Shown one piece after another: positions 5,627 through 14,450 of a stretch of DNA of 55,394 nucleotides (its first letter is position 1; each line of letters starts with the position of its first letter). Source of the stretch: a virus. The notes under the pieces were generated by a model, which was not told the origin of the DNA, did no database searches, and worked only from the letters and a program-made list of their open reading frames with translations. The translations under genes and the position numbers were made by a program. The stretch is from the IMG/VR virus record IMGVR_UViG_3300008110_008702, positions 1 to 55,394 of that record; one strand, given 5' to 3'.

Positions 5627-7875
5627 AGGTTTATGTTTAATGATATTGAAATGGTTTGTTCGTTGTTTGTTTTAATTAATTCGCCCCTTGTTTTTTGGTA
5701 ATATACTGTTGGTTGGGCCAATATATCGCTTACGGCAAGCTTAAACTCTGTATTTTTTAGTTTATATAGGTATACAAAGTCTATTACGTTTCTAGAATTT
5801 TCAAATATATCGTCGTAACCTTGAAAGCCAACAGCTGATATTCTATCTCCGACCCTGTTATAAGTTACGTTAACCGTATTATTCTTTTTATGAAAGTTTA
5901 AGCCTCCGTTTATTACGTAGTTTGATTGTCCTTGCATCTGGCGATTCAATCCCCTAACATTAGAATTGACAAAAGATGAATTCATGTAAAAATCAAAAGC
6001 CTTACTTATTTTTTTACGAACATCAAATTCTATACCGTATAATACTGCAGATTTTGGATTTGTGTAAGTCAATAACAAATTTGAAGGTACGGAACCATCT
6101 GCCACAATCTGTTCTATCGGTCTAAGAAAATTTTTACCAAACACAGAAACAGACACATTTTCTCCTGTCTTTGGATAAAATTCGTACTTCAAATCCAAGT
6201 TGTATATGTCAGTTTTTTGTAAATTAGAATTACCAAGCAATTGTGCGTTTCTTACAAAATCGTAATAGGCAAAATTGGCTACTTCTCTAAATTCTGGTCT
6301 GGAAAGAGTTTTGCTTAGAGAGAATCTATATTTTGTTTTTGCTAGATTGTAAGAAACATTTAATGACGGTAAAGGATCAAAATATTTTCTATAAACTTCA
6401 ATCCCATCTCCGCTAAAATCCGCTGTATTTACTTTAAATTCGTTGTATTCGTTTCTAATTCCTACGTTAAATTTCCACTTTTTATAGTCTTTATCTATCA
6501 TAGCATAGCTGCTAAGCAAGTTAAAATTTGCACTATACCTATCAGTATTGTTCGTTATTTCGTTTAACATGTCTATAAAATCATACCTAAAAACTCTAGC
6601 TTGGAAAGATCTGCCTCGGTTAACGTAACTTCCGCCTATTTTTAAGTTTTTAAAATTAGTGTTTACACCAAAATTAAAACTGTTTTCATTCATAATGCTC
6701 CAGAATCTGTATGTATCTCTAAAAGCAATAGAGTAGTTTTCGTTTGAGTTTAAAGATTTAGTTACTGGATTAATTCTATAGTCGGGTTGATCTCTAAGAG
6801 TGAGGTTGTGTCCCAAATTAATGTTCCAATTTTTAATTTTGGAATCAAATTGAGTGTTAATTACGGTTTTTATAACGTTGTTAGAAGAATTGCTTCTTAC
6901 GCTTTGTAAGTTATCGAAGTTATCTCCGCTACGAACTAAGTACAGTTGTTCTACTTGATGATTGAACAGGGTTTTGAGACTAAACCTATTTTTATTTAGA
7001 TAAGTTATGTTTAATAACCCGTTGACAGACTTTGTGTTTATAAATGAAGTGTCCTTGTATTTGTAGGCGAGTTCTGTTGAAGACTGGTAGTCTTGTCTAT
7101 CTGTGTAATTTAAAGAAAACGAGTTCCTTGCGGTTGAGCTAAATAATAGATTGAAACTTTTTTTCTTTATTCCAATAGATAAATTGCTGTTTACATTCAA
7201 AGGAGAAGTAAAACTTTCAGACAGTGGAGAAGGCATTAACTTAGTATAAGCTCTCTTATCTCCGTTGCTGCCTGTTCTAAATTTGTAAGTTGACGGGAAG
7301 TTTGTTGGAAAATCTATCTTATCAACCAATTGGAATTTTTTATTTGTCGAAATCAACCCGTATCCGCTTCCAATTCCAATGTTAAAAAAGTTGTTAGAAA
7401 CCTCTTTAGTAGAAACCTGAATAACTCCGCCAGCAAAATCTCCCGGTAGGTTAGCCGACGCTGATTTATTAACAACTACATTGTCTATCAAGTTTGTTGG
7501 TATGATATCGAAAGAGAACGCTCTTCTGTCTGGTTCTGTTGACGGAAGCATGGTTTTATTGAGCATCGCAGAGTTGTATCTATCTGCCAACCCTCTAACC
7601 AATACAAACTTATCGTTTTGTACTGTAACTCCGCTTATTCTTTTTAAAGCGTCTCCCAAACTTCTATCAGGTGTTTTTTTAACGAACTCTATTGATAAAC
7701 CATCCGATATCGAAGAGTTGTTACGTATGGAAGTTAAAACAGAATTTTCGCTTGATTTTTTTCCTGTGTGGTAAATTGTAATTTCAGATAGTGTCCTATT
7801 GAATACGGTGTCTTGACAAAAGCTACTAAGAGAGAAACAGATAAAAAATAAAACCAATAAAATTAACCTTTTCAT
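5623..7875 (-). CDS. TonB-dependent outer-membrane receptor
   Basis: 750 aa. A signal peptide (residues 1-20, cleavage before QDT) is followed by a TonB-box-like LSEITIY (29-35), a plug domain (about 45-158) containing RGLADRYN (94-101), DIIPTNLIDNVVV and GDFAGGVIQV, and a 22-strand-type barrel rich in alternating aromatic strands up to the C-terminal ISISLNINL. The plug is of the Bacteroidetes type whose hosts usually have an added N-terminal carboxypeptidase-like domain; that domain is missing here, making the protein shorter than host relatives. It takes energy from TonB to import a ligand across the outer membrane. The next gene encodes a coupled surface lipoprotein. Upstream are a box of the phage promoter type and a palindrome (7923-7937). 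The gene is intact, so expression is likely. Ligand cannot be told from sequence. Confidence 0.92.
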   Translation of the reverse strand: MKRLILLVLFFICFSLSSFCQDTVFNRTLSEITIYHTGKKSSENSVLTSIRNNSSISDGLSIEFVKKTPDRSLGDALKRISGVTVQNDKFVLVRGLADRYNSAMLNKTMLPSTEPDRRAFSFDIIPTNLIDNVVVNKSASANLPGDFAGGVIQVSTKEVSNNFFNIGIGSGYGLISTNKKFQLVDKIDFPTNFPSTYKFRTGSNGDKRAYTKLMPSPLSESFTSPLNVNSNLSIGIKKKSFNLLFSSTARNSFSLNYTDRQDYQSSTELAYKYKDTSFINTKSVNGLLNITYLNKNRFSLKTLFNHQVEQLYLVRSGDNFDNLQSVRSNSSNNVIKTVINTQFDSKIKNWNINLGHNLTLRDQPDYRINPVTKSLNSNENYSIAFRDTYRFWSIMNENSFNFGVNTNFKNLKIGGSYVNRGRSFQARVFRYDFIDMLNEITNNTDRYSANFNLLSSYAMIDKDYKKWKFNVGIRNEYNEFKVNTADFSGDGIEVYRKYFDPLPSLNVSYNLAKTKYRFSLSKTLSRPEFREVANFAYYDFVRNAQLLGNSNLQKTDIYNLDLKYEFYPKTGENVSVSVFGKNFLRPIEQIVADGSVPSNLLLTYTNPKSAVLYGIEFDVRKKISKAFDFYMNSSFVNSNVRGLNRQMQGQSNYVINGGLNFHKKNNTVNVTYNRVGDRISAVGFQGYDDIFENSRNVIDFVYLYKLKNTEFKLAVSDILAQPTVYYQKTRGELIKTNNEQTISISLNINL

Positions 7876-7884
7876 ATCATTTTA

Positions 7885-7893
7885 AATAAATAC
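7885..7893 (-). promoter_or_regulatory. Candidate phage promoter box before the TonB-dependent receptor gene
   Basis: Minus-strand GTATTTATT ending 9 bp before the ATG. It shows that this host-like gene is wired to the same element as phage tail and replication genes. Confidence 0.4.
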
Positions 7894-7922
7894 AAAAAGT
7901 ACTTTTAAAAAGTTTAAATGTG

Positions 7923-7937
7923 ACATTAACTTAATGT
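7923..7937. promoter_or_regulatory. Perfect 15-bp palindrome upstream of the receptor gene (possible operator)
   Basis: ACATTAA-C-TTAATGT, arms of 7 bp around one base, located 30 bp upstream of the promoter-like box and 48 bp before the receptor start. It lacks a long U-run and G/C pairs, so it is a weak terminator candidate; a repressor or activator site is the other reading. Confidence 0.3.
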
Positions 7938-7947
7938 TAACTTTTTA

Positions 7948-10257
7948 TCAATGGCCGTCTCTAAGATTGTGGGCTATAGCTGGTGGAGCCACTAAATCCA
8001 CGCTCAACACTGTGGTATTTTCCATTTTATTTTGTACTATTTTAGCAGCTTCTTCAGCGCGATGCTCTTCCACTTCCATAACCAGCTGATCGTGTATTTG
8101 CGCTATCACCAAACCGTTTATGCCTTTATTTTTGAACTCTCTGTTTATGGCAATCGCAGCTCTATTAACGATGGAAGCTGCAAGGCCCTGTATTTGCACG
8201 TTGATGCAGTTGTTTAAACCATTCTTGTAATCTAACACTAGAGATCTTGCTTTATCGGGTCCGTGACTTTTCTCTAGCTGTCTTCTTGTTTCAAACTCTA
8301 ACAAAGAATCTCCAAAATGTTCGTACAGTTTTTTTACTTTTGGCAAGTGTCTAATTCTTCCTACTTGCGTTTTTATGTAACCGTTCTTTTTTGTAAATTC
8401 TCTAGAATCTTCCATCCATTTTTTAAGGTTGGGAAACCCGTTTAAGTATCCGTTCACAAGCTCTTCCGCCTCTTTCTTTTTAACTCCAAGCGTCATTCCC
8501 AACGCGTATGCACCCATTCCGTAAGGAATACCCAACGAGTAAGCCTTTGCTTTGTTTCTGATTTGGGGAGCAACCTTTTTTAAGAAGTTTGGCGCTTTTT
8601 TGTCTGGAGAGTATTGGTTTAATTTTTCTGTTTTTATTGCGATGGTGGAGTAAAAGTCCCAATTGTTTCTAAAAATGTCTTTTAATCCCTCGTCGTTAGA
8701 TACGTGAGAAAACACCTTTGGTTCGAGAGACTCGTAATCGCAATCTATGAATATGTTACCCTCTTTAGGCACAAAGAAAGCTCTAATCATGTTATTGTAC
8801 TCTATAACTATAGGTTCGTCATCTCCGTCCTCTTTTGGCCTGGGTAACTGTTGCGCATCTGATCCGTATCTTCCTGACACAGTTGCGTGTTGCTTGTAAT
8901 AAAAGTAGTATTTTCCGTGTTCTTCTGCTTCTAAAAACCTATCGATGTATGTTGATTTTATTTTAAGCAGCTTATTGTATATTCGCAAGTCTTTTGCCCA
9001 CGGGTGTTTTGGTGCAATCGATTGAATCAAGTCGTCATCGAATTGGGGTTTTCCAGTTTTAGTTTCAGACAGTGGCTTTATTCCCAACGCTGCGAATGCT
9101 ATTTCTCCCATGTGATCCTTTGATTGGATATTGAAATAGTTTCCATTATTACTCTCTTTCCACATGTTCATGGAAATTTTAGCTTTGACATCGTCAGGTA
9201 ACTTTGTTTCGTCTCCTGTAAGTAGGAACTCTTTTATCGGTCCATCTTCAAGATCGTGGATATCGTTCGAATTAAGCGAGTACTTACCAGTCTTTTCTGA
9301 TATAGAAAGTTTTAGATCGTAATATTTTACAAGCTCTTGAGCGTATGAACCTTTGTGATTTGGAGGATAAGCGTCCATCGCCTTTATCAAAACCCACGTT
9401 CTGACGTTTTCTTTTTCTAACAACGTTTTTACAACCAAATCATGATACTTTTTTAGATCAGCTGAGATTCGCTGCTTCGCAGATGACATCAAATCCATGT
9501 CAAGCTTAACACCGCAATCTTCCATAGGTATAGTAACCTCTCTATAAAGTGGCATCACCTCGTCTTCGTAAAAGAACTTTCTTAAATTCTCTTCGTCAAG
9601 TTTTGGTTCGAAGTAGTTGAATATGCGAAGCGCAAGATCTGTATCTGCGACAGCGTATTTAGCTAATATTTGTAGATCTGCTTTATATATTTCGTAGTTG
9701 TCTTTTGATATTGATCCTCCGTTTGCTTTTATAGAAGATTTTAGCTCTATCTGCTCTTCGTTCGCTTCAGCGGTTACGTCCAAACCGATTTGACTCTGAA
9801 CCATTTTAGCTATTTCTTTTAAAGCAAACGGAGAGTTCGAAGAGTACCCTGCGCCTTCCTCGTTTAACGTGTGAACAAGCAGCATGGTGTCTGCGTGTAT
9901 GTAAGGAGTTAGGTCTATACCATAGAAGTTTTTTACAAATCTACAATCGAAAGATAGGTTGTGACCTATTATTTTTTTACCAACCAAAAGGGATAACAAT
10001 TTTTTTGCTATTTCGTGAGCTAATTCCTTTTTTTCTATGTAATAGTCTTTTAATTGTCCATCAGAAAAAACCATCGTTGGTATGTAATAACCAGTACCTA
10101 TTTTTGATGTAACAGAAAAACCTATTATTTTTCCGCTTCTTGTGTTAAGGGAGTTTGTTTCTGTATCAAACGATATCAATTCCTCGCTTGCATTATACTT
10201 TGCCATCTCTTTAACTTTGTCTAAAGAGTCTACGAGCACATAACTTTTTGTTGTCAT
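7948..10257 (-). CDS. Family A DNA polymerase with 3'-5' exonuclease
   Basis: 769 aa replicative polymerase. The proofreading domain (about 1-240) has the DEDDy set: D31 and E33 in FDTET, D104 in HNLSFD, Y201 and D205 in YAVAD. The polymerase domain follows: SGRYGSDAQQL (motif 1 arginine), motif A D507 in DYESLEPK, motif B RNKAKAYSLGIPYG (R567, K571, Y579) and motif C HDQ with D723. Two details differ from E. coli Pol I: the position equivalent to Phe762 is Leu575, and the Glu after the motif C Asp is Gln724. Both metal-binding aspartates are present. It has no 5' nuclease domain; that activity is a separate gene at 14451. It ends a run of replication genes and lies 2 bp from a small protein gene. 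Confidence 0.96.
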   Translation of the reverse strand: MTTKSYVLVDSLDKVKEMAKYNASEELISFDTETNSLNTRSGKIIGFSVTSKIGTGYYIPTMVFSDGQLKDYYIEKKELAHEIAKKLLSLLVGKKIIGHNLSFDCRFVKNFYGIDLTPYIHADTMLLVHTLNEEGAGYSSNSPFALKEIAKMVQSQIGLDVTAEANEEQIELKSSIKANGGSISKDNYEIYKADLQILAKYAVADTDLALRIFNYFEPKLDEENLRKFFYEDEVMPLYREVTIPMEDCGVKLDMDLMSSAKQRISADLKKYHDLVVKTLLEKENVRTWVLIKAMDAYPPNHKGSYAQELVKYYDLKLSISEKTGKYSLNSNDIHDLEDGPIKEFLLTGDETKLPDDVKAKISMNMWKESNNGNYFNIQSKDHMGEIAFAALGIKPLSETKTGKPQFDDDLIQSIAPKHPWAKDLRIYNKLLKIKSTYIDRFLEAEEHGKYYFYYKQHATVSGRYGSDAQQLPRPKEDGDDEPIVIEYNNMIRAFFVPKEGNIFIDCDYESLEPKVFSHVSNDEGLKDIFRNNWDFYSTIAIKTEKLNQYSPDKKAPNFLKKVAPQIRNKAKAYSLGIPYGMGAYALGMTLGVKKKEAEELVNGYLNGFPNLKKWMEDSREFTKKNGYIKTQVGRIRHLPKVKKLYEHFGDSLLEFETRRQLEKSHGPDKARSLVLDYKNGLNNCINVQIQGLAASIVNRAAIAINREFKNKGINGLVIAQIHDQLVMEVEEHRAEEAAKIVQNKMENTTVLSVDLVAPPAIAHNLRDGH

Positions 10258-10259
10258 AA

Positions 10260-10460
10260 CTATTCTTCTTTGTGTTTATCTTTGTATGGAAATAATTCGT
10301 TAAGTTTTTCTTTTCTCCTTGTGCACCCACAATCATCTTCTCCCATAGACTCAGCAACAAACTGTGCTAGTTTATCAAGATAAAGCAATTCGGTGACTTT
10401 TGCTATAGAGTCTCCCAATCCTTCAGCCTTCTTTTTCTTCTTGGATTTCTTTTTTTCCAT
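10260..10460 (-). CDS. Small Lys-rich protein with CGC motif
   Basis: 66 aa, unrecognised function. A Lys-rich N-terminus (MEKKKSKKKKK) precedes a helix (SIAKVTELLYLDKLAQFVAE) and a conserved-looking C-terminus, DDCGCTRRKEKLNELFPY. The CxC pair may bind a metal or be structural. It is 2 bp upstream of the polymerase gene, so an accessory role in replication is possible but unsupported. Its start overlaps the preceding gene by 38 bp. Confidence 0.7.
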   Translation of the reverse strand: MEKKKSKKKKKAEGLGDSIAKVTELLYLDKLAQFVAESMGEDDCGCTRRKEKLNELFPYKDKHKEE

Positions 10461-10623
10461 CTTCTTTGGGTCTTATTGATAAAAACAATATCATTAGTTG
10501 ATTTGTTAGTATTTCAACATGCTTTTCCGTTTGATTTAGTCTATAATATTGGTATATCTGTAAAATTAGCAATGCCACACAAATAACGAAATACACGCTT
10601 TCTCTTGTTATAACAAATGTCAT
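10423..10623 (-). CDS. Small single-pass membrane protein
   Basis: 66 aa. One strong transmembrane helix (about residues 10-28, VYFVICVALLILQIYQYY) is followed by an amphipathic stretch and a charged C-terminal tail (RPKEDGKKEIQEEKEG), suggesting an N-out/C-in inner-membrane protein. It overlaps the next gene by 38 bp in another frame. No family recognised. Confidence 0.6.
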   Translation of the reverse strand: MTFVITRESVYFVICVALLILQIYQYYRLNQTEKHVEILTNQLMILFLSIRPKEDGKKEIQEEKEG

Positions 10624-10643
10624 TTTTTTATTTTAAATATAAC

Positions 10644-10835
<192 letters not shown>

Positions 10836-12698
10836 TTACAATTCTGTTATAGTACACTCTCCCCCTGCGCAAGCAGCCTCTGCTCTAAGATTGGTTAAGT
10901 CTTCGAATTCAACAACTTGAGTAAGATCCAAGTTTGTTAGGTGTGACAACATCTCTTCGTACTTTTCTTTTGTGCAATCCTCGAAAGGCGCTTGAACGTA
11001 TGTGTGATCAGAGTAAGGTAAAACTGAAAGTCCGTTATAACAGTGTTTGTTTTCCCACATCCACTCTCCAACTTCTTCCCACTCGTTGTCTTTTATAGAA
11101 ACCGTAGCAGATATGTTGTGAGTGTTTTGTCCTGTTCTGTGTCCTGGTTTTATCCAATTTTCGTAGAAGAACTTTACCCTTTGCAAAAGATCTAAAGCGG
11201 ATTCTGTTCTTAATATAGCTCCGTCTGGTGCTTTTTGCGGAACAGAAATAACAGCTGTATCGTGAGGTCTAAAGTACTCGTCCTCTACTAGCTCAGGATG
11301 GTGAATTGATAGGTGGGTATATATTGCTTCGTTTTTGCCAACACGTATGCGTCTGATATAGTAATCGTTGTGCCACGCGTGGATGCCTGAAGACGTGCCT
11401 AACGCCAAAGAGCTTGTACCTGAAGGTTTGATAGTTGTGCATCTCGCAGCGGTGTTTATTCCAAGCATTTTAGCCACTCTTTCGTTTTCTTCTTTTACTG
11501 CCAATGCTGCCTCTTTAAGATCGAACTTCTGAGCTTTTCCCGAACCTATTCCAGTCATGCCAACGCCAATTAAAGCCTCTTTCTCTGTCGTTCTTTGCCA
11601 AACAGGTCTTAAGTAGTGGAAATCTGTGTAAGAAGCTTGAAGGGTGCCAATAAACGATGCCGCTTTTGCTCTATTGTTTAGATCCTCTTGATCTACCACA
11701 TCAGAAACATTTACTTCGCAAAGGTTACAGAACTGGTAAGGGCGTAAAGCGATTTCGCAACAAGGGTTCGTGCCCCAATCTTTATCGTTATTCAAGTATA
11801 TGCCGGGTTCTCCTGAACCAGAGTTTTTAATTTTTTCCCAAAGAGACATGAAGAACTCTCTTGTTACTTTATTTCTCAATAACACAGCAGAGTTGTTAGC
11901 TCTTCCACGTTGCGGGTTTGATTCCCACCAGGCTCCAGATTTTGCAGCTATCATTTCCTCATCATCAGCGCTAAATAAGCTGATAAGTGCTGCTCTACGA
12001 ATTCCTCCTGCTAATACAGCATCTGCTATGTGACAAACGATGTCATGAACTTCTATCGAAGAAAGTTTTGAGTTATTTTCTTTTGTAGATAGAATGCCTT
12101 CGATTTTTACCAAACACTCTTTTAACGGTTGAGGACCAGGTGCTTTACCTCCTGATGTAACTAGTTCGGCTCCTTTTGCTCTAATGTCTGAGAAATCGAA
12201 AACAACCGTTGAACCGCCTTCAAAATACGATCTAATCAATACTTTGATCGAATCTGCCCATCCCTCGATGCTGTCTCCTATCAAAAACCTTCTGTGTTTG
12301 TTAGCGTTTGGTTTTATAATTTCTGGAAGCTTTTCTATGTGGTGTCGTTGAACAGAGTATCCAACGCCTGTGCCTCCCAACAAAAGAAACATAACCTCTG
12401 AAAATGAGCGTATATCATCAATTGGTAGATACGCGCAGTTATATACTCTATTTGGAGATATTTCTATAGGTTTACCAGCGAACTGCATACTTCTCATAGA
12501 AGGCAAAACTTTTTTATCGTACACATACGAATAAGCGTGTTCTATTTCTTTTTCTAACTCAGGAAATTTCTTCAAGTGCATGCTCTTGTTCCTGTCTACT
12601 AACTCTTTCCAAGATTCTCTTCTTTTTGACTCTTTTTTGTACTTTGAGTACTTCATGTACGTAGTCAAATCGCTTAATATCGATTGCGTAATGTGCAT
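10836..12698 (-). CDS. nrdJ: Adenosylcobalamin-dependent (class II) ribonucleotide reductase, monomeric type
   Basis: 620 aa, shorter than the 739 aa Lactobacillus leichmannii enzyme but with all its active-site residues. C88 and C324 match C119 and C419 (the redox pair), C313 and E315 in NPCCE match C408 (thiyl radical) and E410, and the C-terminal CAGGEC (C610, C615) matches the CxxxxC that passes electrons from thioredoxin. It reduces ribonucleotides to deoxyribonucleotides for phage DNA synthesis, independent of oxygen, using vitamin B12 coenzyme that the host must make or import. KPSGTSSLALGTSSG (about residues 440-455) is the phosphate-binding loop. It is upstream of the DUF5522 gene and polymerase. 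No B12 riboswitch is visible in its 123-bp leader, which is A/T-rich with a small CTATAG inverted repeat. Confidence 0.96.
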   Translation of the reverse strand: MHITQSILSDLTTYMKYSKYKKESKRRESWKELVDRNKSMHLKKFPELEKEIEHAYSYVYDKKVLPSMRSMQFAGKPIEISPNRVYNCAYLPIDDIRSFSEVMFLLLGGTGVGYSVQRHHIEKLPEIIKPNANKHRRFLIGDSIEGWADSIKVLIRSYFEGGSTVVFDFSDIRAKGAELVTSGGKAPGPQPLKECLVKIEGILSTKENNSKLSSIEVHDIVCHIADAVLAGGIRRAALISLFSADDEEMIAAKSGAWWESNPQRGRANNSAVLLRNKVTREFFMSLWEKIKNSGSGEPGIYLNNDKDWGTNPCCEIALRPYQFCNLCEVNVSDVVDQEDLNNRAKAASFIGTLQASYTDFHYLRPVWQRTTEKEALIGVGMTGIGSGKAQKFDLKEAALAVKEENERVAKMLGINTAARCTTIKPSGTSSLALGTSSGIHAWHNDYYIRRIRVGKNEAIYTHLSIHHPELVEDEYFRPHDTAVISVPQKAPDGAILRTESALDLLQRVKFFYENWIKPGHRTGQNTHNISATVSIKDNEWEEVGEWMWENKHCYNGLSVLPYSDHTYVQAPFEDCTKEKYEEMLSHLTNLDLTQVVEFEDLTNLRAEAACAGGECTITEL

Positions 12699-12821
12699 TT
12701 TACATATAAGTTTAAATTTTAAATAATATAATATACCCTATAGGTTTTCTCTATAGCAAAAAATTTTACCCTTGATCTTTCAATCAAAAAATGAATAGTA
12801 GTAATGTGATGTTTGAGTTAA

Positions 12822-13022
12822 CTATCTACCGCTTGGTATAGTGGTGTTAGCTTTATTAACAGCCTTTTGAGTTTTCAAAACGTTTTTTGTTGAGTTAACA
12901 GCAGCCGTTGAGTTAGCCTCAGCGTTCATGAGTAACATTTCATCAGTATACTTGGGAGGATTATCAGACAATCTAAAACCGTCACCCTTGATCGCGTTCA
13001 AAAATTTATTTAATAAGCTCAT
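12822..13022 (-). CDS. Small hypothetical protein between helicase and ribonucleotide reductase
   Basis: 66 aa, unrecognised. The N-terminus MSLLNKFLNAIKGDGFRLSDNPPKYT could be amphipathic; the rest is Ala/Asn/Thr-rich and probably helical. It has its own promoter-like box 23 bp upstream (13046-13054), which supports it as a real, separately expressed gene. No signal peptide. Confidence 0.6.
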   Translation of the reverse strand: MSLLNKFLNAIKGDGFRLSDNPPKYTDEMLLMNAEANSTAAVNSTKNVLKTQKAVNKANTTIPSGR

Positions 13023-13045
13023 TTTCTTAATGTTTTAACTGTATC

Positions 13046-13054
13046 AATAAATAT
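13046..13054 (-). promoter_or_regulatory. Candidate phage promoter box before the 66 aa gene at 12822
   Basis: Minus-strand ATATTTATT, 23 bp before the ATG and inside the 47-bp gap after the helicase stop. Confidence 0.45.
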
Positions 13055-13069
13055 GTTTGTTTTTCGATT

Positions 13070-14449
13070 TTAACCCCCTAGCTCAAAAAATTTGTTAGCC
13101 ATATCTGATAAATATCTTCGGTCAGAGTTATTCATGTTATTATTTTGTTTGTTATTATCGTAAGTTTGTATCTCCGATTCGTCTAATTCGTTAGAATCTA
13201 TCTGTATGTTTCCGTTAGAGGTGTCTATTTTAGCAGCAAAAGTCATGCCGTCTGAACCGAATCGGTTCTTTATGACGTGAATTCTACCTGTGCCGTTCAA
13301 TTTGTCTTCCCTTTTTCTAGATAGAGACATTGCGAAATCGGCAATCATGATCTTATCGTAAGAACCAGCTATCTTATCCGCTTCGATGATATCGTCTTTG
13401 CTTCCCATTCTATTAACTTGACTTACAGTCCATATTGGAAGCTTGAGCTGTCTAGCAAGACCTTTCACAGAAGTGTATACATCGTCTATCTCGTCCTTTC
13501 TTTCGCTCGACTTAGATCTTGATTTTATCAGATCCACGTAGTCTATTATCACCAGATCTGGTTTGTTTCCCAGACTGACGCACTTTTGAATGTGAGTTTC
13601 TATTGTTGATACAGTTGTTTTTCCCATTGGATATTCTCTAACTAACAGTTTGCCTGGCAGCTGTTGTATTGTGCTTTCTATCAACTCTCTGTTCTCTTTC
13701 TTGTGTATGTTTTGAAACTCAATGCCTGTGAATAGAGAATCGTACCTTTTTGCTACGTATTCTTGAGAAAGCTCCAAAGTGTAGTGATTCACGTTGTATC
13801 CAGCCTTTACAGCCATTGCGCCCAGATTAATTAAAAACCAAGACTTACCTCCACCTGGGGATCCCAATACCATGCCCAAATCTCCGCCTCCTAAACCTCC
13901 CATCAATAACTCATTTATGTGTTCCCAAGCTGTTGGAACTGCTCCGCGTTCTTCCAAGCGGTATCTAGTTTCTATGTCTTTTTCGTATTCGTGTCCGATG
14001 TCTCGACTTTGACCCGCCTTTAGAGCTTGATCGATTGTAGATCTGATATCGTCGTATTGACCCTTGGTTAACATTTCTACAGAACTCATCAACGCTTGCT
14101 TAAGCTTTTGGTTTCTACAGAAGTTGCTGAACTCGATCTCAACGTATTCCCTGTCTTCGTTAATGGCTTTTAAGCACTCTTTTAACTGTTCTACTACGCT
14201 TATCTTTAAAATCTCATTATCCAATTTCTTGGCTTCTACAGCCATGTACTCTGGCGTTGGATTAGTGTGGTACTTGGAATAGTACTTTAGAGTTTCTGAA
14301 ACAATCCAACGGTGCGCAGGATTATCGAACTCTTCGTGATTTAAAATATCGTATATACCGTGTAGAAACTCTTTATGTTTTAGCAAAGAAGACAACACTT
14401 TTATCTGAAATCCAACCCCGTATTGTTGCAACGTATTTAGTGTACTCAT
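13070..14449 (-). CDS. DnaB-like replicative helicase
   Basis: 459 aa. The N-terminal helical domain (1-150) precedes a RecA-fold motor: Walker A GSPGGGKS (K202), a TLELSQEY motif 1a, Walker B PDLVIIDYVDLI (D303), a SQVNR motif 3 and the KNRFG arginine-finger segment near residue 400. It is the ring helicase that unwinds the fork, equivalent to DnaB or T4 gp41. No primase domain is fused and none lies in the window. The Asn-rich C-terminus (QNNNMNN) is a flexible tail. It lies 1 bp after the 5' nuclease gene, in the replication operon. Confidence 0.93.
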   Translation of the reverse strand: MSTLNTLQQYGVGFQIKVLSSLLKHKEFLHGIYDILNHEEFDNPAHRWIVSETLKYYSKYHTNPTPEYMAVEAKKLDNEILKISVVEQLKECLKAINEDREYVEIEFSNFCRNQKLKQALMSSVEMLTKGQYDDIRSTIDQALKAGQSRDIGHEYEKDIETRYRLEERGAVPTAWEHINELLMGGLGGGDLGMVLGSPGGGKSWFLINLGAMAVKAGYNVNHYTLELSQEYVAKRYDSLFTGIEFQNIHKKENRELIESTIQQLPGKLLVREYPMGKTTVSTIETHIQKCVSLGNKPDLVIIDYVDLIKSRSKSSERKDEIDDVYTSVKGLARQLKLPIWTVSQVNRMGSKDDIIEADKIAGSYDKIMIADFAMSLSRKREDKLNGTGRIHVIKNRFGSDGMTFAAKIDTSNGNIQIDSNELDESEIQTYDNNKQNNNMNNSDRRYLSDMANKFFELGG

Positions 14450-14450
14450 A

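Noticed and set aside
5623-7875. Receptor region as host contamination
   Set aside because: Same strand, same compact spacing, same promoter-like box and no broken gene at the borders; kept as a phage gene, though read mapping would settle it.
12738-12756. CTATAG inverted repeat upstream of the ribonucleotide reductase
   Set aside because: Only 6 A/U-rich base pairs with no T-run or conserved partner; too weak for a terminator or riboswitch call.
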